NCBI GenBank assembly: GCA_000169355.1 | Contig: AAXX01000003.1 | Span: 62,001-126,000, forward strand | Length of the DNA: 64,000 nt | Source: Flavobacteria bacterium BAL38 | GTDB lineage: Bacteria > Bacteroidota > Bacteroidia > Flavobacteriales > Flavobacteriaceae | Direction of reading: 5' to 3' | Shown here: positions 25,786 to 33,771 of the stretch, in pieces | How positions within the stretch are numbered: the first letter of the stretch is position 1 | Layout: each line of letters opens with the position of its first letter | Program-made: the position numbers and the translations under genes | The notes under the pieces: model-generated | What the model was told of the DNA's origin: nothing | Databases searched by the model: none | What the model saw: only the letters and a program-made list of their open reading frames with translations

Positions 25786-25858
25786 CACTCGGTTTTCAGG
25801 GGATGAAAACCTATGAGTTTTAAAAAGATTTTTATTATAGATTTTAAAAGATACTACA

Positions 25859-26020
25859 ATGAGTAAGAGAACGTTTCAACCATCAAAAAGAAAAAGAAGA
25901 AATAAGCACGGTTTCATGGATAGAATGGCTTCTGCTAATGGAAGAAAAGTGCTTGCTCGTAGAAGAGCTAAAGGAAGACATAAATTAACTGTTTCTTGCG
26001 AACCAAGACACAAAAAATAA
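25859..26020 (+). CDS. rpmH: 50S ribosomal protein L34
   Basis: A 53-aa, very basic ribosomal protein bL34. It starts [19 protein letters not shown], continues with [25 protein letters not shown] and ends with SCEPRHKK; all are family hallmarks. It is monocistronic with its own promoter and terminator, and not next to rnpA or dnaA as in many bacteria. The start is the only ATG that gives the invariant N-terminus. Confidence 0.97.
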   Translation: MSKRTFQPSKRKRRNKHGFMDRMASANGRKVLARRRAKGRHKLTVSCEPRHKK

Positions 26021-26042
26021 TGTTTATAGCTTAAACAAATAT

Positions 26043-26078
26043 AAAGCCGTTACTTTTATTAGTAGCGGCTTTTTTTTA
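26043..26078 (+). terminator. Terminator of rpmH
   Basis: AAAGCCG-TTACT-TTTAT-TAGTAG-CGGCTTT with eight T following. Confidence 0.9.
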
Positions 26079-26205
26079 AACTTGTTTATAAAATTTAATA
26101 AGTTTTAACTGTAAATGAGAAGTTTAAATAAGTTTCTTGTTATTTTTATAACCAAATTAATAATACATACAACACATTACTTACCTATAATATAACTACA
26201 ACAAA

Positions 26206-29061
26206 ATGCCTAAAGACACAACAATCAAATCGGTATTAATTATTGGATCAGGACCTATTGTAATTGGACAAGCTTGCGAATTTGACTACGCAGGATCTCA
26301 ATCGGCACGTTCGCTTAGAGAAGAAGGAATTGAAGTTATTTTAATTAACTCAAATCCCGCAACTATCATGACCGATCCTTCAATGGCTGATCATGTTTAT
26401 TTAAAACCGCTTACAACCAAATCAATTATTGAAATTCTTAAAGCGCACCCGCAAATTGATTCAGTTTTACCAACAATGGGTGGACAAACTGCATTAAACC
26501 TTTGTTTGGAAGCTGATGAAAAAGGAATTTGGAAAGATTTTAATGTAAATATGATAGGTGTTGATGTAAATGCCATCAATATTACCGAGGATAGAGAACA
26601 ATTTAAACAACTTTTAGCTAAATTAGGAGTTGGGGCTGCACCTGCAAAAACAGCTAACTCTTTTCTTAAAGGTAAAGAAATTGCACAAGAATTTGGTTTT
26701 CCATTAGTAATTCGACCTTCTTTTACTCTTGGAGGAACTGGAGCTGCTTTTGTTCATACAAAAGAAGAATTTGACGAAAAACTAACGTATGGTTTAGAAA
26801 TGTCTCCAATTCACGAAGTTCTTATCGATAAAGCACTTATTGGTTGGAAAGAGTATGAGTTAGAGTTACTTAGAGATAAAAATGATAATGTTGTAATCAT
26901 TTGTACCATCGAAAATATGGATCCAATGGGAATTCATACTGGAGATAGTATTACAGTAGCACCTGCGATGACTTTGTCAGATACCACATTCCAAAAAATG
27001 CGTGATATGGCCATCTTAATGATGCGTTCTATTGGAAATTTTGCTGGAGGTTGTAATGTTCAATTTGCAGTTTCTCCAGATGATAAAGAAGATATCGTAG
27101 CTATCGAGATTAATCCTCGTGTTTCTCGTTCTTCTGCATTAGCATCAAAAGCAACAGGTTATCCAATTGCAAAAATTGCAACGAAATTAGCCTTAGGTTA
27201 TAACTTAGATGAATTACAAAATCAAATTACAAAATCAACTTCGGCTTTATTTGAACCAACATTAGATTATGTAATTGTAAAAATACCTCGTTGGAACTTC
27301 GATAAATTTGAAGGTTCAGATCGTACGTTAGGACTTCAAATGAAGTCGGTAGGAGAAGTAATGGGAATTGGACGTTCGTTCCAAGAGGCGCTTCATAAAG
27401 CTACCCAGTCGCTTGAAATCAAACGTAATGGGTTAGGAGCAGACGGAAAAGGTTACAAAAACTACGAACAAATCATAGAAAAATTAACTTTCGCGAGTTG
27501 GGACAGAGTTTTCGTAATTTATGATGCCATTGCAATGGGAATTCCGTTAAGCAGAATTCATGAAATTACAAAAATCGACATGTGGTTCTTAAAACAATAT
27601 GAAGAATTATTCCATTTAGAAAGAGAAATTTCAAATTATAAAGTTGATACACTTCCAAGAGAATTACTTTTAGAAGCCAAACAAAAAGGGTACGGTGATA
27701 GACAAATTGCTCATATGATGGGTTGTTTAGAAAGTCAAGTTTATAACCTTCGTCAAGTACAAAAAATTAATAGAGTTTACAAACTTGTTGATACTTGTGC
27801 TGCCGAATTTAAAGCGGTAACCCCTTATTTCTATTCTACTTTTGAAGCGGAAATTGAGAAAGCTGATGGAACAAGATACGTTCATAATGAAAGTATTGTT
27901 ACAGATAAGAAAAAAGTTGTTGTTTTAGGTTCTGGTCCTAATAGAATTGGACAAGGAATTGAGTTTGATTACTCTTGTGTTCACGGAGTTTTAGCAGCAA
28001 AAGAATGTGGATATGAAACCATCATGATTAACTGTAATCCTGAAACGGTTTCTACCGATTTTGATACAGCTGATAAATTATATTTTGAACCTGTTTTTTG
28101 GGAACATATTTATGATATCATTCAACACGAAAAACCAGAAGGTGTAATAGTGCAACTTGGTGGTCAAACCGCTTTAAAATTAGCTGAAAAATTATCAAAA
28201 TACGGAATCAAAATTTTAGGAACTTCATTTGATGCTTTAGATTTAGCTGAAGATAGAGGAAGATTCTCAGATTTATTAACAGAATTGAATATTCCATTCC
28301 CTAAATTCGGAATTGCAGAAAGTGCAGAAGAAGCTTCTGTTTTAGCTGACACTTTAGATTTTCCGTTGTTAGTTCGTCCTTCATACGTTTTAGGTGGACA
28401 AGGAATGAAAATTGTAATTAATAAACAAGAACTAGAAGAACATGTAATTGATTTATTAAAATCGATTCCAGGAAATAAATTATTGTTAGACCATTATTTA
28501 GATGGCGCTATAGAAGCTGAAGCAGATGCTATTTGTGATGCGGATGGAAATGTTTATATTATTGGAATAATGGAGCACATAGAGCCTTGTGGAGTGCATT
28601 CAGGCGATAGTAATGCTACATTGCCTCCTTTTAATTTAGGAGAATTTGTAATGCAACAAATAAAAGATCATACACACAAAATTGCTAGAGCATTACAAAC
28701 AGTTGGTTTAATAAATATTCAGTTTGCCATTAAAGACGATACAGTTTATATTATTGAAGCCAATCCGAGAGCTTCTCGTACTGTTCCGTTTATTGCAAAA
28801 GCGTATGGCGAACCTTATGTAAATTATGCAACTAAAGTAATGTTAGGTCATAATAAGGTTACCGATTTTACTTTTAATCCGCAATTAAAAGGGTATGCAA
28901 TTAAGCAACCTGTGTTTTCATTTAGTAAGTTTAAAAATGTAAATAAAGCATTAGGACCAGAAATGAAATCAACCGGTGAGAGTATTTTGTTTATAGATGA
29001 TTTAAAAGATGATCAATTCTATGATTTATACGCTAGAAGAAAAATGTACTTAACGAAGTAA
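26206..29061 (+). CDS. carB: Carbamoyl-phosphate synthase large subunit, lacking the C-terminal MGS domain
   Basis: A 951-aa synthetase that makes carbamoyl phosphate from bicarbonate, ammonia delivered by CarA, and two ATP, for arginine and pyrimidine synthesis. Two homologous ATP-grasp halves are visible, starting with SVLIIGSGPIVIGQACEFDYAGSQ and VVVLGSGPNRIGQGIEFDYSC. Each has the NPR metal motif (EINPRVSRSSA; EANPRASRTVP). The protein ends about 20 residues after GPEMKSTGE, so the ~130-aa MGS-like allosteric domain of the E. coli enzyme is missing. UMP/ornithine control of the E. coli type is therefore unlikely. carA is not adjacent. A terminator follows. Confidence 0.96.
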   Translation: MPKDTTIKSVLIIGSGPIVIGQACEFDYAGSQSARSLREEGIEVILINSNPATIMTDPSMADHVYLKPLTTKSIIEILKAHPQIDSVLPTMGGQTALNLCLEADEKGIWKDFNVNMIGVDVNAINITEDREQFKQLLAKLGVGAAPAKTANSFLKGKEIAQEFGFPLVIRPSFTLGGTGAAFVHTKEEFDEKLTYGLEMSPIHEVLIDKALIGWKEYELELLRDKNDNVVIICTIENMDPMGIHTGDSITVAPAMTLSDTTFQKMRDMAILMMRSIGNFAGGCNVQFAVSPDDKEDIVAIEINPRVSRSSALASKATGYPIAKIATKLALGYNLDELQNQITKSTSALFEPTLDYVIVKIPRWNFDKFEGSDRTLGLQMKSVGEVMGIGRSFQEALHKATQSLEIKRNGLGADGKGYKNYEQIIEKLTFASWDRVFVIYDAIAMGIPLSRIHEITKIDMWFLKQYEELFHLEREISNYKVDTLPRELLLEAKQKGYGDRQIAHMMGCLESQVYNLRQVQKINRVYKLVDTCAAEFKAVTPYFYSTFEAEIEKADGTRYVHNESIVTDKKKVVVLGSGPNRIGQGIEFDYSCVHGVLAAKECGYETIMINCNPETVSTDFDTADKLYFEPVFWEHIYDIIQHEKPEGVIVQLGGQTALKLAEKLSKYGIKILGTSFDALDLAEDRGRFSDLLTELNIPFPKFGIAESAEEASVLADTLDFPLLVRPSYVLGGQGMKIVINKQELEEHVIDLLKSIPGNKLLLDHYLDGAIEAEADAICDADGNVYIIGIMEHIEPCGVHSGDSNATLPPFNLGEFVMQQIKDHTHKIARALQTVGLINIQFAIKDDTVYIIEANPRASRTVPFIAKAYGEPYVNYATKVMLGHNKVTDFTFNPQLKGYAIKQPVFSFSKFKNVNKALGPEMKSTGESILFIDDLKDDQFYDLYARRKMYLTK

Positions 29062-29066
29062 TACAG

Positions 29067-29096
29067 AAAATCCCAATCGATAGATTGGGATTTTTT
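29067..29096 (+). terminator. Terminator of carB
   Basis: AAAATCCCAATC-GATA-GATTGGGATTTT followed by T. Confidence 0.93.
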
Positions 29097-29156
29097 ATTT
29101 AAATTGCTATTGAATTTTATATCAATAATATGTAATTATTACATTGAGAAAGAAAA

Positions 29157-29534
29157 TTAATTTTCAAAAAAACTTTTAACAAAAGCATCTTTTTCATTAT
29201 CCGTCATTTTATCGGCTGCTTCAATATCAATTTGAATGTTTTTAAAATGTAAATCTTCGTTCAAATAATTATTTAATTCTGTTTTAGCGTCTGTTGGACC
29301 AAATAACAACACATGATCGTAGTTTAAAATGGTATCTGCAATTTCTTTGTAATACGCTTCATGCAATTGTTGGCGTTTATTGTGCATGCTTTTTTCACTT
29401 CTTTGTAAAACGGCTTCTTTGGTTTCAAACGTAAATTTTGAAGTTATAGAGTGATTCTTTTTTTTTGAATTTAAATCAATTAATTGAGCCGTTGCATGAT
29501 CCATCCAAATACCTAAGTTTTTTTGTGTTTCCAT
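29157..29534 (-). CDS. Small eRF1 domain 3 / baeRF-like protein
   Basis: A 125-aa cytosolic protein. The start NLGIWMDHATAQLIDL and the later NYDHVLLFGPTDAKTELNNYL resemble the L7Ae/eRF1 domain 3 fold used by bacterial release-factor-like (baeRF/Pelota-type) proteins, sometimes named translational machinery protein. The GGQ domain of true release factors is absent. It heads a minus-strand cluster with a SHOCT protein and an acidic protein. Role probably ribosome- or stress-related; this is inference. Confidence 0.65.
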   Translation of the reverse strand: METQKNLGIWMDHATAQLIDLNSKKKNHSITSKFTFETKEAVLQRSEKSMHNKRQQLHEAYYKEIADTILNYDHVLLFGPTDAKTELNNYLNEDLHFKNIQIDIEAADKMTDNEKDAFVKSFFEN

Positions 29535-29605
29535 TTTCTTCTTTATTTGCTTTTGTTAAAGCTGTTTTACTTCCGTTTTTATTTATGATTCAATTAGTTA
29601 CGCTA

Positions 29606-29821
29606 TTAATTAGATTCTATTGTTTTTTTCATAGCGTTAAATTCTTCTTCATTTATTTCGCCTAAGGCATATCGTTTTTTTAATATTCCGAGGGGTGAAT
29701 CTTTTTTTGTTCTTTTACCGGGAATGTCATAGGGTGTGGCAAATATCCAAAAGAGAAACACTAATAAAATAACCCACCATATTAAGTGCATTCCCCAAAA
29801 TTGATAATCGTTATTATTCAT
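29606..29821 (-). CDS. SHOCT domain membrane protein
   Basis: A 71-aa protein: one membrane helix at ~10-28 (HLIWWVILLVFLFWIF), a short basic linker, then a SHOCT motif (SPLGILKKRYALGEINEEEFNAMKKTIES) at the C-terminus. SHOCT is a short oligomerisation/interaction motif commonly at the end of small membrane proteins. It starts 12 bp after the acidic gene ends (29833), so they should be co-transcribed. Confidence 0.9.
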   Translation of the reverse strand: MNNNDYQFWGMHLIWWVILLVFLFWIFATPYDIPGKRTKKDSPLGILKKRYALGEINEEEFNAMKKTIESN

Positions 29822-29832
29822 TTTGTTTTTTT

Positions 29833-30351
29833 TTATCCGTTATCTTCCTCTAAATTATTGTGGTTATCTCCTCCTAAACTATAATAGTTGTTTTCTTCAT
29901 CTTCACTTCCTATACTTTCTTGTAAATCATCTAATTCTGAGCCAGGAACATCTAAATCTTTACCGGACATGTCGTCTTTAAAGGCTTTTTCATTTGAAGT
30001 GTCTGCTTCTTCATTTGGAGTTTTGTTTTTAGAAAGATCTTCAGGATTTAAATCTGACATTTCTTTAAATTGTTGGTATATATCTTCAGACTTTGGATAT
30101 ATGTGAAGGTCTGAATAAACAGATTTTTCAGCATCAATTTTATCTTTTGCAGCTTTATGTGTTTTTGAATATTCGCTTATCAACTCTACTAGCGTATTAT
30201 AATAATCTTTCAGATTTATAATATTAATTGCTTCGCTTTCTGAGTTGTTTGATGGAATTTCGGAAATGTATTTAGCGAGTTCAGGGTAGTTTTTCCGAAT
30301 AGAATTCGTCATTTTTATAATGTCTTGTTCTAATTCTATTTTTGTTTTCAT
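29833..30351 (-). CDS. Acidic helical protein, unknown
   Basis: A 172-aa soluble protein. The first ~95 residues are helical (IELEQDIIKMTNSIRKNYPELAKYISEI). The rest is strongly acidic and low-complexity (DLQESIGSEDEENNYYSLGGDNHNNLEEDNG), so probably disordered. No signal peptide. It leads the minus-strand cluster with the SHOCT and eRF1-like proteins. I do not recognise a family. Confidence 0.75.
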   Translation of the reverse strand: MKTKIELEQDIIKMTNSIRKNYPELAKYISEIPSNNSESEAINIINLKDYYNTLVELISEYSKTHKAAKDKIDAEKSVYSDLHIYPKSEDIYQQFKEMSDLNPEDLSKNKTPNEEADTSNEKAFKDDMSGKDLDVPGSELDDLQESIGSEDEENNYYSLGGDNHNNLEEDNG

Positions 30352-30535
30352 TTTGAACTGTTTAAGGCAGTTATTTAATTATAACAACAATACAAATTTG
30401 ACATTATTATAAATGAAAAGCATTACATAATTATGTAGAATAGTTACATTAATTACATATTTAATAGTTTAGTACAAAAAGGCTAATAGAAATTGAGATT
30501 TATGAAGAAAAAATATTAATGTATGAAAAGGTAAA

Positions 30536-31309
30536 TTAGATTTTACTAACTGCTGTTTCATATTTAGCGTTTACAATATTCCAATCAATTACATTAAAAA
30601 TAGAAGTTAAATACTCGCTTCTTTTGTTTTGATAGTTTAAGTAATAAGCATGTTCCCATACATCAATAGCTAAAATTGGAGTTCCTCTTACTTCAGCATT
30701 CGGCATTAGCGGATTGTCTTGGTTGGCGGTGCTAGTAATGGCTAGTTTGCCATCTCGTGTAACTACTAACCAAGCCCAGCCACTTCCAAATTGTCTTGCA
30801 GCAGCTTCTGTAAGTTGTTTTTGTAAGTTGTCAAACGAACCCATTTCTGTTGTAATAGCTTCAGCTAAAGCACCATTTGGAGTTCCGCCTCCTTTTGGGT
30901 TTAAAATCTCAAAAAATAAATTGTGGTTGTAGTAACCTCCAGCATTATTTCGAATTTCTTTATTGTTAGTGTCAAGGTTTTTTAGAATTTCTTCAACAGT
31001 TTTTAATTCTAAATCGGTTCCAAGTACTGCTTTGTTTAGTTTGTTAGCATAACCTAAATGATGTTTTGAATAATGAATTTCCATTGTTCGTCCATCTATA
31101 TGAGGTTCTAAACCATCATATGCATATTTTAAACCGCGCATTTGAAAAATTCCACCTTCTGTAGTTTTTACATCTGCTGGATTTCCTAGAGCAGAAATTT
31201 TAGTTTCTACCTCAGGATCAGGAATTTTAACTTCTTCAAGTTGGTTTTCTTTTCTGCAGCTCATCATCAAAAATGATACACAAGCCAAAATAAAGACTGT
31301 CTTTTTCAT
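30536..31309 (-). CDS. Superoxide dismutase (Fe/Mn), predicted lipoprotein
   Basis: A 257-aa protein from the ATG at 31309. It begins with a lipoprotein signal MKKTVFILACVSFLMMS-C, then a ~40-aa linker and a complete Fe/Mn SOD domain. The ligands are visible: His in HYSKHHLGY, His in YNHNLFFE, Asp and His in DVWEHAYY. GSGWAWLVV is the family core. It dismutates superoxide, probably on the outer face of a membrane facing the periplasm, instead of the cytosol. An upstream ATG at 31342 would overlap the ACBP gene. It ends the ftsH-to-acbp minus-strand run. Confidence 0.93.
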   Translation of the reverse strand: MKKTVFILACVSFLMMSCRKENQLEEVKIPDPEVETKISALGNPADVKTTEGGIFQMRGLKYAYDGLEPHIDGRTMEIHYSKHHLGYANKLNKAVLGTDLELKTVEEILKNLDTNNKEIRNNAGGYYNHNLFFEILNPKGGGTPNGALAEAITTEMGSFDNLQKQLTEAAARQFGSGWAWLVVTRDGKLAITSTANQDNPLMPNAEVRGTPILAIDVWEHAYYLNYQNKRSEYLTSIFNVIDWNIVNAKYETAVSKI

Positions 31310-31322
31310 TTGTAATGCGAAT

Positions 31323-31604
31323 TTATAAGTTACGTTCTTCAAGAAGTTTATTTATGATGGTAATGTATTCTTCCTTAGCATCATCTGGTTTAAGATGTTT
31401 TACTTGCATCCAAGCGTTTAATTTGAATGCGTTTCTAATATCTTGAGGATTTTGAAATAATAAAGGATTTGAAGTTTCGGATGTAGCTTGTTTGTACAAA
31501 CCATACAATATAAGTTGCATATCTTGTGGCACTGATTCTTGTGGAATCAATTGTGCATTTGTAAATGCCTCTTCAAATAAAGTATTAATATCCTTTTCTG
31601 TCAT
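31323..31604 (-). CDS. Acyl-CoA-binding protein
   Basis: A 93-aa protein of the ACBP family: four helices that hold long-chain acyl-CoA in the cytosol. Visible motifs are LFEEAFTNAQ, QLILYGLYKQATSE (the YGLYKQAT family core) and AFKLNAWMQVKHLKPDDAKEEYI. ACBPs are common in eukaryotes and patchy in bacteria. The gene lies 3 bp after the phosphatidylserine decarboxylase stop, which links it to phospholipid synthesis. Confidence 0.93.
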   Translation of the reverse strand: MTEKDINTLFEEAFTNAQLIPQESVPQDMQLILYGLYKQATSETSNPLLFQNPQDIRNAFKLNAWMQVKHLKPDDAKEEYITIINKLLEERNL

Positions 31605-31607
31605 TCT

Positions 31608-32261
31608 TTATGCTTTTTTACTGATAACCGTTTTGTTTCCAATTACCTTATTGCCTAATTTTACATTAATTTCGGTTCCTAAAGGCAAATAAATATCTAC
31701 TCTAGATCCAAACTTAATGAAACCAGCATCTTTTCCTTGAACTACTCTCATTCCTTCTTGTGCGTAATTCACAATACGTCTTGCTAATGCACCAGCAATT
31801 TGACGATATAAGATTTCACCATAAATTCTATTGTTAATAACAACAGTAGTTCTTTCGTTTTCTTCGCTTGCTTTTGGATGCCATGCAACAAGGAATTTTC
31901 CTGGATGGTATTTACTATATTTAACAATTCCGTTTACGCAGTAACGTGTAACGTGAACATTTATTGGTGACATAAAAATGGAAACCATTAGTCGTTTGTC
32001 TTTGAAATATTCAGGTTCGTAAACTTCTTCAATCACAACTACTTTTCCGTCTACTGGAGCTAAAATATGATTGTCGCTATTGTCAGCAATACGAGTTGGA
32101 TTTCTGAAAAATTGTAATATTAATATTAGTATAGCTAAAGCGAATAAATATAGAATTGTTTTTAGCCAAGTAATATCTACTAAGTAGTCTGTAGCGAAAA
32201 TAATTCCTACAACAAGTAGTAATGTAATAAAAATGATTTTAGATCCTTCTTTATGAAACAT
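31608..32261 (-). CDS. psd: Phosphatidylserine decarboxylase, short form
   Basis: A 217-aa archaeal-type/short PSD. Two membrane helices lie in residues 8-52. The proenzyme self-cleavage site is G185-S186 in FIKFGSRVDIYLP, which gives the pyruvoyl prosthetic group. It decarboxylates phosphatidylserine to phosphatidylethanolamine, the main membrane lipid, at the inner membrane. Its start overlaps the cdsA end by 11 bp, so translation is probably coupled with the enzyme two steps earlier in the pathway. Confidence 0.95.
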   Translation of the reverse strand: MFHKEGSKIIFITLLLVVGIIFATDYLVDITWLKTILYLFALAILILILQFFRNPTRIADNSDNHILAPVDGKVVVIEEVYEPEYFKDKRLMVSIFMSPINVHVTRYCVNGIVKYSKYHPGKFLVAWHPKASEENERTTVVINNRIYGEILYRQIAGALARRIVNYAQEGMRVVQGKDAGFIKFGSRVDIYLPLGTEINVKLGNKVIGNKTVISKKA

Positions 32262-33057
32262 AGTATAAAATTAAATAAAATAAATTAATAAATGGGATGA
32301 CAAATATAATACTATCTAGCCGATCTAGAATACCTCCATGGCCAGGCATTATATTTCCTGTATCTTTTATTCCAGCTACACGTTTTAATTTAGATTCGAT
32401 TAAATCTCCTAATGTACTGAAAATACTAACAATTGCGGCAATAACAATCCAAATATATAGATTAGTAGCCATGATGAAATAGTGTGCTAATAAAATTCCT
32501 CCAATAATTGTGAATACTAAACCTCCTGCAAATCCTTCGATTGTTTTTTTTGGCGAAACACTCGGGAATAGTTTATTTTTCCCAAAATTTTTCCCAACCA
32601 AATAAGCAAACGTATCATTAGTCCAAATTAAAATGATAATGGATATTAAAATTTTTGGATTATATCCTTTTACACCCATTGCAACATAATTTGTTAATAT
32701 GAATGGAAGTATCACGTATCCAAATAATAAAAAATAACGTGTATAGGTTTTAAAATGGGTTTTATTTGTGTTGAAAAGATACAATAATAACTTTATAGAA
32801 ATTACAACTGCTATAGCTGTTAACCCTGTTGTTAAGTTGAAATCTAAGTTTTTATTCCATAAGAAATAATAGGAAGCAATAGCTACGGGAATACTAATAA
32901 AGTAATTTAGTCCGCACATTTTGCAAAATTCATAAACACCAATAACTAAAAAAACACCAAACAGAATTGCTAAACCCTCTCTAGAGTAAGATATACAGCC
33001 AAGTAGTAAAATAACATAAACGGCTCCAGATAAGGCTCTTTTTAGCGTTTCGTTCAT
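32251..33057 (-). CDS. cdsA: Phosphatidate cytidylyltransferase
   Basis: A 268-aa polytopic inner-membrane enzyme making CDP-diacylglycerol from CTP and phosphatidate. About seven to eight hydrophobic helices are seen. The family signature is near the C-terminus: SxxKRxxxxKDxxxxxPGHGGxxDRxDS, here SKLKRVAGIKDTGNIMPGHGG and LDRLDS. It starts 2 bp after the LUD gene stop and overlaps psd. Confidence 0.96.
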   Translation of the reverse strand: MNETLKRALSGAVYVILLLGCISYSREGLAILFGVFLVIGVYEFCKMCGLNYFISIPVAIASYYFLWNKNLDFNLTTGLTAIAVVISIKLLLYLFNTNKTHFKTYTRYFLLFGYVILPFILTNYVAMGVKGYNPKILISIIILIWTNDTFAYLVGKNFGKNKLFPSVSPKKTIEGFAGGLVFTIIGGILLAHYFIMATNLYIWIVIAAIVSIFSTLGDLIESKLKRVAGIKDTGNIMPGHGGILDRLDSIIFVIPFINLFYLILYYVS

Positions 33058-33059
33058 TA

Positions 33060-33665
33060 TTATAAATCTTCTAAAAGAAGTAAATAAAGATTTTTATGAC
33101 AACTTCCATAATGAAGAAAATCTTGTTCTTTTACTTCTTCAAAGTACTTAATTGTAGTAATATTTGAAGGATAATTTTTTTCGTGCGTATTTTTAATTCG
33201 CCTCAACCCGTCACTTTTGCTATTTACAATCTGACTTGTAGTTGCAAAAATAATCATGTTAGTAGGTAATTCGTTTGGCTTAAAGTGCTTAAACTGATTA
33301 GAAGAAAATAAAATTGAACCTTCATCTGCGATTAAATTCTCACAAGGAGAAAGAATAAAAACAGGAGTTATGTCGCTTTTGTAAGTTAATTTATTTTCGT
33401 CTAGTAAATAAATAAGTCTGTTATCATAGCATTGAGCATTGCATTCAAACCAATCGTTTTCTGCTAATATGTTTTCAAAATTCTCTGCAATTTCTTGTAA
33501 ATTTTCGCAATAAATAAACTTACCTCCATTTTCTTTGAAATTGAAAGTAAATTGGTCATCTATTGGCATCGTTGTTTCAGGAGAGTAAGGACTTCTAACA
33601 TCAGTTTTTTTGTCGTTATCGTCTTCATTTCCTGAATTTCCAAAAATTTTTTTAAAAAGACTCAT
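33060..33665 (-). CDS. LUD domain-containing protein
   Basis: A 201-aa cytosolic protein. The C-terminal part (~85-200) is the LUD fold: SDITPVFILSPCENLIADEGSILFSS, then NMIIFATTSQIV. LUD proteins are related to LutC of lactate utilisation, but this is the short Bacteroidota form found beside ftsH and cdsA. No lutA/lutB partner is here. Its function is unknown. Confidence 0.85.
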   Translation of the reverse strand: MSLFKKIFGNSGNEDDNDKKTDVRSPYSPETTMPIDDQFTFNFKENGGKFIYCENLQEIAENFENILAENDWFECNAQCYDNRLIYLLDENKLTYKSDITPVFILSPCENLIADEGSILFSSNQFKHFKPNELPTNMIIFATTSQIVNSKSDGLRRIKNTHEKNYPSNITTIKYFEEVKEQDFLHYGSCHKNLYLLLLEDL

Positions 33666-33710
33666 GTATTTTTTCTGGCTTTTTATAGTATAAGTATCAA
33701 AGATAAAAAA

Positions 33711-33746
33711 AAACTTAGTTCTTTATTGGTAGAACTAAGTTTTTTA
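33711..33746 (-). terminator. Terminator after ftsH
   Basis: AAACTTAGTTCT-TTATTGGT-AGAACTAAGTTT, a perfect 12-bp stem with T-tract on the minus strand. It lies between ftsH and the LUD gene, so the LUD-cdsA-psd set may have a separate or readthrough start. Confidence 0.9.
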
Positions 33747-33771
33747 TTAATATAATTTTGTTGATAACTAC

